In this document: in pieces, positions 1 to 6,220 of the stretch
How positions within the stretch are numbered: the first letter of the stretch is position 1
Layout: every line of letters begins with the position of its first letter
NCBI GenBank assembly: GCA_015523605.1
Contig: WAKC01000017.1
Span: 1-41,636, forward strand
DNA from: Candidatus Geothermarchaeota archaeon
GTDB lineage: Archaea; Thermoproteota; Nitrososphaeria; Geothermarchaeales; JDFR-13
Reading direction: 5' to 3'
DNA: 41,636 bases
Translations under genes and position numbers: made by a program
The notes under the pieces: generated by a model
The model's input: the letters and a program-made list of their open reading frames with translations, nothing else
What the model was told of the DNA's origin: nothing
The model's database searches: none

Positions 1-30
1 GGGTATACATTGGGGCACAGGTTTACATCC

Positions 31-37
31 TTATATA
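31..37 (+). promoter_or_regulatory. TATA box of rps24e
   Basis: TTATATA is centred about 28 bases upstream of the S24e ATG at 62. With the usual archaeal spacing of about 25 bases, transcription would start almost at the ATG, so the first message would be leaderless or nearly so. This is inferred from sequence and spacing only. Confidence 0.5.
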
Positions 38-61
38 CCATATACTAGTAAGAAATTAAAT

Positions 62-361
62 ATGAAGATTGAAATAGTATCTGAGAAGAAGAATCCATAT
101 CTAGATAGGATTGAAACAATATTGGAGGTTGAACATATAGGTGAGCCTACCCCAAGTAAGAAAGATATTGCCAATTTTATTAAAGATAGGCTTGGATATC
201 CTCTTGACAAGGTTTTGATAGCCTCTATTAAAACCCCTACTGGCATGAACAAGTCTGAAGTACTTATATATTACTATCCCAATGGTATTGATTGGTCTAC
301 AATCGAGCCTACCAAGAGGAATAAGGTGATCCAGATTGGCGAAGAAGAATCCGAAGCCTAG
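62..361 (+). CDS. rps24e: 30S ribosomal protein S24e
   Basis: 99-residue basic protein matching archaeal/eukaryotic S24e. The N-terminal strand begins [16 protein letters not shown], followed by the conserved [15 protein letters not shown] segment (residues 23-37) and a KTPTGMNKS-like segment near residue 58. Length is normal for the archaeal family. It is a small-subunit protein with no bacterial counterpart. The ATG at 62 follows a TATA box directly with no clear Shine-Dalgarno, as expected for a leaderless first gene. Its last 26 bases overlap the next gene, rps27ae, in another frame. In many archaea this pair continues the rpoE1-spt4-dephospho-CoA kinase operon, but here it faces the opposite way at the far end of that group. 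Confidence 0.95.
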   Translation: MKIEIVSEKKNPYLDRIETILEVEHIGEPTPSKKDIANFIKDRLGYPLDKVLIASIKTPTGMNKSEVLIYYYPNGIDWSTIEPTKRNKVIQIGEEESEA

Positions 362-524
362 AAGAAAGAGGCCGAGCCCAAAGGTCTGGACATTCTATGT
401 GGTGGAGAACGGGGGTATAAAGAGGACTAGGAGGTTCTGCCCCCGATGTGGACGGGGGGTATATATGGCTGAACATCCAGATAGATACGCCTGTGGGAAA
501 TGTGGCTATACAGAGTTTAAATAA
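336..524 (+). CDS. rps27ae: 30S ribosomal protein S27ae
   Basis: 62-residue zinc-ribbon ribosomal protein. A Lys/Arg-rich N-terminus ([14 protein letters not shown]) is followed by CPRCG (residues 35-39) and CGKCG (residues 53-57), the four-Cys ribbon of S27ae. This is the ribosomal part that is fused to ubiquitin in eukaryotes. The start is a TTG at 336, supported by AGGTGAT 6-12 bases upstream and by the normal family N-terminus; no ATG exists in a suitable place. It overlaps the end of rps24e by 26 bases, implying translational coupling. The stop is followed by a pyrimidine-rich stretch and then, within 17 bases, by the convergent end of the next gene. Confidence 0.94.
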   Translation: MAKKNPKPRRKRPSPKVWTFYVVENGGIKRTRRFCPRCGRGVYMAEHPDRYACGKCGYTEFK

Positions 525-540
525 CCCCTTTCCCTTCTAC

Positions 541-2148
541 CTATATACTATCATTCAAGTATCTATCGACAATCCTCTTTAGGTCTCTATATATGTTTGG
601 AGGAACCAGTGGGAGGAAGGCTAGCACCATCCTGAATCTCAATAGGTTTTCAAATATATTTTTAAACCTGGGATTCCCCTTTCTATATCCATCTAGTATT
701 GAAGATATTATTTCAAGACGTTCCCCAAACCTCCTGAAGAATATAAGTGTATATAGTGTAAGTTCAACTATGTCCCATTCATAACAGTCATCTGTGTTGA
801 ACTGTTCAAGGTCGACTAGGTATATCTTACCTCCTTTAACTATAAAGTTTTGGGGTTTAGTATCGCCAATCGTTAATCCAAGCCTTGAATGCACCTCACC
901 AATCATCTCACCAGCCTGCCTATAGAAGTCCTCGACCCCCTCTCTAACCTTGTCCAAACGTATCCCATCAATGTATTCCTCGATGACCATCCGGTCGCCC
1001 CATACCACGGCATAGACTTTAGGTACATTAAAGCCATTCCTCCCAAGGGTTATAAGCCCATCAACCTCCCGGTACATCCTCTCCCAAGGATTAAATGTGA
1101 ACCTCTTTAAGCCATAGAGCCAGATGACTAGCCAGATCCATTTTATAACTATGCTTAAGAGAGGGAAACTCTTAATTACAAGCTTCCTATGCTCTCCCTC
1201 AACATCTACATCCATTATATAGAGGTTACTAAGTAATCCAGCTCGATAGAAACTCTTTATCTCAGCCTTATATCCGAAGAGAGTCTTCACAAGCTCCTCC
1301 AAATCGATAGACTCTGCCGAGAAATATATTCCAGACATTTGTAGAAGTATCTCAGGATTATCAAGCTCCCTCGGGATCCTTATACTCCTGACACCCCTCC
1401 TAACCTTACCCCTCACTTCATCGAGAACAACATCCAAAGTTACAGAGGCAGATCTTCCATGGGTAAAATACATGGCTACCCCTCTCATAATATATTTGAA
1501 TATCTCGGTTAGGCTGGAGGGTATCCTATCCAATACAATGTTATATACATAGCCATCGCTATACTCGAATATACCGTCTAAATGAAGTTCATGAGCAGCA
1601 GATTCAAATCCATCAAGAGACTTACGGAAATTCTCTACACCCTTCTCCCCATAAAAGGTCTTGTAATAGCTATACTTTACTGGGGGATATGCCACTATCC
1701 TCTTCTTGAGCCTGGCAAGTAGGAAGTACTTCATCGGAATCCTCATATATTTGAGGAGTCTACCATACTTCAGTTTCAATAGTCTCAACTCCTCTAGTAT
1801 CGCCCTCTTCTTCAGGAGTATCTCTAACCTCCTAATATATACACTGTTTGTCAATGCTTTGTAGACACTATATAGACGGCCGGCAACAAATTCACCATGG
1901 GCACCTAGGTAGACATCCTCTTCAAGGAATGATTTATCAACAACTAGGATAGATATATACGTCCCATCAACCTCCCTATATATGTATTTAATCTTAGGCT
2001 TGAAATCCTCCACTATATAGATATAGTCATAGTCGCTATCTGGCCCGGCGTAGCCAGCCACCCTACTTCCATAGGCCAGTACAGCATATGCGTCAAACCC
2101 CACTATCTCTCTTAATATATCTAAAACTGCTCTATCCCACATACTCAT
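541..2148 (-). CDS. Nucleotidyltransferase domain fused to a RIO/Bud32-like kinase domain
   Basis: 535 residues in two recognisable parts. Residues 20-50 carry a Pol-beta-type nucleotidyltransferase signature: GS at 27-28, then DYD at 39-41, the metal-binding acidic pair. The C-terminal 230 residues look like an atypical protein kinase: a candidate VAIK-type lysine in LVIKSF, a hydrophobic WIWLVIWLYGLKRF stretch, EEYIDG as hinge, a catalytic loop GDTKPQNFIV (Asp429, Asn434), and DLE at 446-448 in place of DFG, then a WDIVEL segment. The middle (about 100-300) is basic and unassigned. True Bud32 has HGDLTTSN and IDFG, so this is a related but separate kinase-like family. Substrates are unknown. 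The start overlaps the end of the upstream HExxH gene by 17 bases, suggesting co-translation. Domain identities are by motif only. Confidence 0.75.
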   Translation of the reverse strand: MSMWDRAVLDILREIVGFDAYAVLAYGSRVAGYAGPDSDYDYIYIVEDFKPKIKYIYREVDGTYISILVVDKSFLEEDVYLGAHGEFVAGRLYSVYKALTNSVYIRRLEILLKKRAILEELRLLKLKYGRLLKYMRIPMKYFLLARLKKRIVAYPPVKYSYYKTFYGEKGVENFRKSLDGFESAAHELHLDGIFEYSDGYVYNIVLDRIPSSLTEIFKYIMRGVAMYFTHGRSASVTLDVVLDEVRGKVRRGVRSIRIPRELDNPEILLQMSGIYFSAESIDLEELVKTLFGYKAEIKSFYRAGLLSNLYIMDVDVEGEHRKLVIKSFPLLSIVIKWIWLVIWLYGLKRFTFNPWERMYREVDGLITLGRNGFNVPKVYAVVWGDRMVIEEYIDGIRLDKVREGVEDFYRQAGEMIGEVHSRLGLTIGDTKPQNFIVKGGKIYLVDLEQFNTDDCYEWDIVELTLYTLIFFRRFGERLEIISSILDGYRKGNPRFKNIFENLLRFRMVLAFLPLVPPNIYRDLKRIVDRYLNDSI

Positions 2149-2842
2149 CGATCAAATCCCTTACCCGCTCCAGAACAGAGTCTGGAAAGAAGATAGAGTT
2201 CCAGTCTTCAATCGATATCCTTAGTCTAAACTCTCTAGAGGCATACTTCTTTGACGGCTTACCCTTCTCAATCCAATTCCTCTTAATACTATTGGATACT
2301 TTAGACTTAGAAAGTACTTTATCAAATAGTGTGAGCATCTTGACATAAGACTTATCTTTAAATACCAGCTCAGGCCTAACTTGATAAACCTCGTCAAGGA
2401 ATACCCTGCCTGAATAGTTTGACGTATATATGTCAAGAGTTACTAGATGCTCCTCCCTTAGATATTTAATAGCTAGGTATATATAGTGGAGGAGTTCATG
2501 GGCAAATACAGCCTTCAATACATTAGTCTCCGAATATAGTAGGAATGGTAGGTAAGTCTCCACAACCGGATGGAGCCTGCCATCCCACTTCCTATAACTG
2601 ATATTTGCATATAGGATAGCATATACCCCGTCACTATGCTCTAAAATCCTGGCCTCAGGAATAACTATTATAGGTGGATATTTAACTCCTGATATAGATG
2701 TGATATCCCTCACAATCTTTGAGAGGGTGAATAACCTCTCAAAACCATTTGAAACAATCTTTTTAGATAAGACCTTATTTAAAGCGAGGTTTATGACACT
2801 ATCATAACTTATAGACACCTCACTATTATACACCTTATTCAC
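2132..2842 (-). CDS. Uncharacterised protein with an HExxH zinc-metallopeptidase motif
   Basis: 236 residues; I do not recognise a named family. The key feature is FAHELLHY at 114-121, a metallopeptidase HExxH (His115, Glu116, His119) inside a predicted helix, preceded by a strand-rich region. A third zinc ligand is not obvious; Glu residues downstream (for example in FLDEVYQ) are candidates. No signal peptide or membrane segment is seen, so it is likely cytoplasmic. The start is GTG at 2842, with GGGGTG overlapping it. The gene lies between dephospho-CoA kinase (8-base gap) and the nucleotidyltransferase-kinase fusion (17-base overlap), so the two unknown genes are probably made together. 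The protease role is an inference from one motif. Confidence 0.65.
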   Translation of the reverse strand: MNKVYNSEVSISYDSVINLALNKVLSKKIVSNGFERLFTLSKIVRDITSISGVKYPPIIVIPEARILEHSDGVYAILYANISYRKWDGRLHPVVETYLPFLLYSETNVLKAVFAHELLHYIYLAIKYLREEHLVTLDIYTSNYSGRVFLDEVYQVRPELVFKDKSYVKMLTLFDKVLSKSKVSNSIKRNWIEKGKPSKKYASREFRLRISIEDWNSIFFPDSVLERVRDLIDEYVG

Positions 2843-2850
2843 ACCCCATT

Positions 2851-3381
2851 CTAACCAAATATTATTTTATCCAACTCATTCTTTAACATTGGTGTAACCC
2901 TTACCAATACAATTCCCTGTTTAGGCTGTCCATATACCATGACGCTTCCATCCCTCAGTGAATAAATAACTGGAATCCCAACCAGATCATCCTCTCCACC
3001 TACTTTAATCAATACAGGTCTATTAGCTAGAGCTTTAACCACCAAGTCTTTAATAGCCATATTTATATATCCACGCATATTATCCACGTAAAATACCTCC
3101 TTAAACACCGCTTCATCAACTATATTTACTGGTCTCCTCCTCTCCATACAATCCACTACAGCTACATCAGGAATAATACCCCAGTCAATAAGGGTCTTAG
3201 TGACACGGTCCCCAACACTCGCTATATGCCCATCTCTTCTAGACCTTATCTCAAGCAGTAAATCTCTCAACCGTGGAAGCTCCTCGGGTGGGAATAACTC
3301 ACCCAACGGTTTAGACAGATACTTCCTAGCTTCTATAGATATCTCGATATAATTCCTAACATCATAATACCTTGACGGCAT
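2851..3381 (-). CDS. GTP-dependent dephospho-CoA kinase (DUF359 family)
   Basis: About 176 residues. It matches the archaeal DUF359 family, which performs the last step of CoA synthesis (dephospho-CoA to CoA) using GTP and is unrelated to bacterial CoaE. Visible family signatures are VGDRVTKTLI and IPDVAVVDCMERR in the first half, and VGGEDDLVGIPVI followed by VMVYGQPKQGIVLV in the second. The ATG at 3381 is chosen over a TTG at 3390; neither has a convincing ribosome-binding site, and both overlap the end of spt4. The placement directly after rpoE1-spt4 is the usual archaeal neighbourhood for this gene, which supports the call. Confidence 0.88.
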   Translation of the reverse strand: MPSRYYDVRNYIEISIEARKYLSKPLGELFPPEELPRLRDLLLEIRSRRDGHIASVGDRVTKTLIDWGIIPDVAVVDCMERRRPVNIVDEAVFKEVFYVDNMRGYINMAIKDLVVKALANRPVLIKVGGEDDLVGIPVIYSLRDGSVMVYGQPKQGIVLVRVTPMLKNELDKIIFG

Positions 3382-3565
3382 AGTAACCAATTTTATCTAC
3401 CCCAAGGATATCCTTCAGAATAGACTCTTCAGATATAATAATGATTAAGCCATCCCAGCGGGTGGTAAAGACGTTATAACCACAGTTCCAGCATGTATTA
3501 GCCTTTCTATCGTTGATGGCTTTACACTTGGCACAGGCTTTAAACGCTCTACTTCTCCTCGCCAC
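3362..3565 (-). CDS. spt4: Transcription elongation factor Spt4 (RpoE'')
   Basis: 67-residue zinc-ribbon protein. SRAFKACAKCKAIN and CWNCGYN give the two CxxC pairs, and the conserved WDGLIIIISEESILKDILG segment is the surface that binds the NGN domain of Spt5. It works with Spt5 to keep RNA polymerase processive. The start is the GTG at 3565: it gives the normal family N-terminus (VARRSRAFKAC) and has GGTGGAGG just upstream. A longer reading from 3610 would add 15 residues that lie inside rpoE1 and look unlike Spt4. It overlaps rpoE1 by 17 bases. Confidence 0.92.
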   Translation of the reverse strand: MARRSRAFKACAKCKAINDRKANTCWNCGYNVFTTRWDGLIIIISEESILKDILGVDKIGYYAVKVL

Positions 3566-4124
3566 CAGCCTCCACCTTCTGACCAGAGAGATTCTCCTCA
3601 ATCCATTCAAGCTTACCCAGATATGGACTCTTCATATAGAGGGCTATCTTCATAAGAGAGTTCTTCTTTGGAAGTGCGACATCCACTACTCTACCCCTAA
3701 CTACATCACCGACTCTAATAACCCGTCTAGTCTTCTTACCGATAACCATCTTCTCAACACGATTTATATCTACTATATCATCCATCAAAACCGATTTATG
3801 AGCCAGAGCATCTGCACCAGCTATCCTGACGAAGACCCCGAAATTCTGTATCTCCACTACAGTACCTTCTACGACTTCACCCTTAACCGGTTTAAATGAA
3901 TATACAAAGAATTCTGCTTTATGATTCGAGGATCCATCTTCAGCTATAATCTTGCCTAGGGTATCTACCTTCGGCCTTGAAATCATAATAACATATCCCA
4001 AGTCTTTATGGGGAAGACCCACATACTTATCTCTAAGCTGTTTCCATGCAGCCTCCTGCAAATCCTCTCTAAACATCTTTGGTTTTATATTTACTATATC
4101 CACAACCCTAAATCTATAGAACAT
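3549..4124 (-). CDS. rpoE1: DNA-directed RNA polymerase subunit E' (Rpb7-like)
   Basis: 191 residues. An N-terminal SHS2/RNP-like tip domain (MFYRFRVVDIVNIKP..) is followed from about residue 78 by an S1/OB RNA-binding domain with GEVVEGTVVEIQNFGVFVRI and VGDVVRGRVVDVAL. This is the archaeal counterpart of Rpb7; with subunit F it forms the polymerase stalk that binds exiting RNA and helps open the promoter. GGTGGTG lies just before the ATG at 4124, and an AT-rich TATA-like box lies about 35 bases up. It leads the group rpoE1-spt4-dephospho-CoA kinase. The C-terminal tail is charged and slightly longer than the S1 domain needs. Confidence 0.94.
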   Translation of the reverse strand: MFYRFRVVDIVNIKPKMFREDLQEAAWKQLRDKYVGLPHKDLGYVIMISRPKVDTLGKIIAEDGSSNHKAEFFVYSFKPVKGEVVEGTVVEIQNFGVFVRIAGADALAHKSVLMDDIVDINRVEKMVIGKKTRRVIRVGDVVRGRVVDVALPKKNSLMKIALYMKSPYLGKLEWIEENLSGQKVEAGGEEK

Positions 4125-4156
4125 ATCACCACCACACTATAGGAGTATTACATAGA

Positions 4157-4168
4157 TAATTAAATTAA
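4157..4168 (-). promoter_or_regulatory. Probable TATA box of the rpoE1 operon
   Basis: On the minus strand this reads ATTTAATTTAAT, centred about 38 bases before the rpoE1 ATG. The expected start would give a leader of about 13 bases that contains the GGTGGTG ribosome-binding site. Weak evidence, by composition and spacing only. Confidence 0.35.
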
Positions 4169-4178
4169 ATGTAACATA

Positions 4179-4574
4179 CTAACTTATATATAACTCCGAG
4201 TCTCGGATAAATAAAGTCTTTAGACCCTTCTCCAAAGCCCTCCTACGCACCTCCCTATCTGCTGTAGCCACAATACCATCCACATCCAAAGCTATTAGAA
4301 TCACATCCTCATCCGCCTTATTAGATCTAGACTGGACCACATCGAAAAAAGCCTGCTCAGTCTCCATAATCATCTTTAGGACGGTTACCTTTGAACCCCT
4401 ACCTCTAGACCTAGAGAGACGCTCCAACTCCCTCATAACAGACTCAGGTACCAAGAGTTTAAAAGGGAGGTATCTATCAATTAGCTGGTCAAAAAGTCGC
4501 TTCTCAACTAGGGCTATTAGAAAGCTTGTATCACATACAAAGATATACTCCTTTCTATACAATCTCTCCAACAC
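4179..4574 (-). CDS. PIN-domain protein (Fcf1/Utp24-like archaeal family)
   Basis: 131 residues. A PIN fold is indicated by FVCDTSFLIALVEK (first Asp), VPESVMRELERLSRS (conserved Glu), NKADEDVILIAL (Asp) and GIVATADREVRRRALEKG (Asp), the four-acid metal site of single-strand-specific RNases. There is no adjacent antitoxin, so this is unlikely to be a VapBC toxin. The gene overlaps the end of aIF2-gamma by 20 bases, a conserved archaeal arrangement in which this Fcf1-like protein is thought to take part in rRNA processing; that role is inferred from family and neighbours. RNase activity is likely but not shown here. Confidence 0.82.
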   Translation of the reverse strand: MLERLYRKEYIFVCDTSFLIALVEKRLFDQLIDRYLPFKLLVPESVMRELERLSRSRGRGSKVTVLKMIMETEQAFFDVVQSRSNKADEDVILIALDVDGIVATADREVRRRALEKGLKTLFIRDSELYIS

Positions 4575-5799
4575 CTATTAGACGCCATTTATTATCATAT
4601 CTAGCTGCTATAGCGGATTTCCAACCCTTATCGGCCACCACCGGCCGGGAGAGTCTAAAGGTTACCCTACCATCTCTAATATCTAAAGCAACGCCTAGAG
4701 TAGTTGCCGGACCAATATTTAATCTAAAGGGCTCTCCCCTCTGTATAGGCCTAACCTCTACAGCCTCATCAGTACCTACAACATATTTGAATAGTTTTAC
4801 CTCCATCGTCACTTCATAAAGGACTTCAGGTAGAGTACCAGGTCTACCCACTACATTACCAACCATTCCATCAGACTTGGTCAATGAAGGATCTAGATCA
4901 GTTTGCACACCTATCAAACCACCTGGGAAAGCCTCTTTAAGAGGAAGTTTACCACTACTTAGCGACAGGACCTCAGCATATAATGGCTGATTAACAATCC
5001 TATCCCTCTCTTTATATATATATCCTGGAGATATCTCGATCTCATCACCTACAGCTATCTTCCCCTCCAAGATGGCTCCTCCAAGGATACCCCCTACTAT
5101 ATCTTCATATTTAGTTCCAGGTTTATTCACATCAAAGGATCGAATAACATACATCATGAGAGGTTTGTTAGGATCCTTCTCAGGCTTGGGTATATATCTG
5201 TAGAGGGCCTCCACTAGATAATGTAGATTAACATTATGTATGGCTGAAACGGGGATTATAGGGGCATCCGCAAAGGAAGTTGTAGATAGAAACTCTCTAA
5301 TAGCCTCATAATTCTCATAAGCCTCTTTCTTAGAGACGAGGTCGATCTTATTCTGGACTACAACCACGTTTTTAACACCTAGAAGCTCCAAAGCCGTAGT
5401 ATGCTCCTTAGTCTGCGGCCTTGGAACCGGCTCATTAGCCGCTATAACAAGCATGGCTCCATCCATAACAGCAGCTCCAGAAAGCATATTAGCCATTAAA
5501 CTCTCATGCCCTGGACAATCCACAAAACTAACTACCCTAACCAATTCACCCTCCATATCCTCTAAACGGGGTCTAGACCAGAATACCTCAGACCCATTCT
5601 TTACAAATCTGTAGATGGGCATATCTGCATATCCAATCTTAATCGTGATCCCTCTTTTCAATTCTTCACTATGGACGGCTGTCCAAACACCCGTCAAAGC
5701 CTGTATAATAGTGGTCTTACCATGGTCAACATGACCTGCAGTACCAATATTTAACTCTGGCTGCCTAGGTATCGAAACCTCTTCATATATCTCCATCAT
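4555..5799 (-). CDS. eif2g: Translation initiation factor aIF2 subunit gamma
   Basis: About 414 residues. The GTPase core of the factor that brings Met-tRNAi to the small subunit. G1 is GHVDHGKTT (22-30), G3 is VDCPGHE, G4 is NKID and G5 is SAIH; two beta-barrel domains follow. Between G2 and G3 (about residues 62-88), where many archaeal and eukaryotic homologues have a four-Cys zinc knuckle, this protein has a segment of similar length with no cysteine. The ATG at 5799 is chosen (AAGGTTG upstream, one base after the S6e stop); an upstream TTG at 5817 would overlap S6e. The gene sits between S6e and a PIN-domain gene, a common archaeal order. Confidence 0.95.
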   Translation of the reverse strand: MMEIYEEVSIPRQPELNIGTAGHVDHGKTTIIQALTGVWTAVHSEELKRGITIKIGYADMPIYRFVKNGSEVFWSRPRLEDMEGELVRVVSFVDCPGHESLMANMLSGAAVMDGAMLVIAANEPVPRPQTKEHTTALELLGVKNVVVVQNKIDLVSKKEAYENYEAIREFLSTTSFADAPIIPVSAIHNVNLHYLVEALYRYIPKPEKDPNKPLMMYVIRSFDVNKPGTKYEDIVGGILGGAILEGKIAVGDEIEISPGYIYKERDRIVNQPLYAEVLSLSSGKLPLKEAFPGGLIGVQTDLDPSLTKSDGMVGNVVGRPGTLPEVLYEVTMEVKLFKYVVGTDEAVEVRPIQRGEPFRLNIGPATTLGVALDIRDGRVTFRLSRPVVADKGWKSAIAARYDNKWRLIGVGEIV

Positions 5800-5800
5800 T

Positions 5801-6166
5801 TCAACCTTCTTCCTCAACTATAACCATATTCACCTGATATATCTCAGGTGTGATAGTATTACCCCTGACCAATATCCTCCTCCTATAACCTTTCTTAGTC
5901 TTGCCCTTAATGGTCCTAAGACCTACACCCTTACCAGTCAAGATATATTTTTTAACACCCCCAGGAACATCAGGCCTCATAGGGAAGCCGGATGTGTCTG
6001 ATCCACCGGTGATCTTAAGTTTTTTATCTGGAAGCCCCACTAGACTACCATCTATAACATCCCCAATCTTCTTACCAATAAGGTTTAGACTATCAGGCTC
6101 ATCCAACTCCTTAGTAAATGCCGTCCCATCCTTTGGATTTGATATGTTAAGCTTAAACTTTACCAT
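5801..6166 (-). CDS. rps6e: 30S ribosomal protein S6e
   Basis: About 121 residues, the short archaeal form lacking the long phosphorylated tail of eukaryotic S6. Family signatures are MVKFKLNISNPKDGTAF at the start, LIGKKIGDVIDGSLVGLPDKKLKITGGSDTSGFPMR in the middle and KGYRRRILVRGNTITPEIYQVN near the end (each visible as continuous matches). The ATG at 6166 follows an AGGTGGTGG ribosome-binding site; a GTG three codons upstream is less likely. The stop is followed after one base by aIF2-gamma. It lies 54 bases after aIF5B. Confidence 0.94.
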   Translation of the reverse strand: MVKFKLNISNPKDGTAFTKELDEPDSLNLIGKKIGDVIDGSLVGLPDKKLKITGGSDTSGFPMRPDVPGGVKKYILTGKGVGLRTIKGKTKKGYRRRILVRGNTITPEIYQVNMVIVEEEG

Positions 6167-6220
6167 ATCCACCACCTTGTCTCAATTAATCACAATAACC
6201 CTTAAATATATATTAAGCTT

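Noticed and set aside
541-2148. Kinase domain as true Bud32 of the KEOPS complex
   Set aside because: The HGDLTTSN and IDFG motifs are absent; GDTKPQN and DLE indicate another family.
4179-4574. PIN protein as a VapC toxin
   Set aside because: No antitoxin-like gene is adjacent and the position after aIF2-gamma is that of the Fcf1-like housekeeping family.
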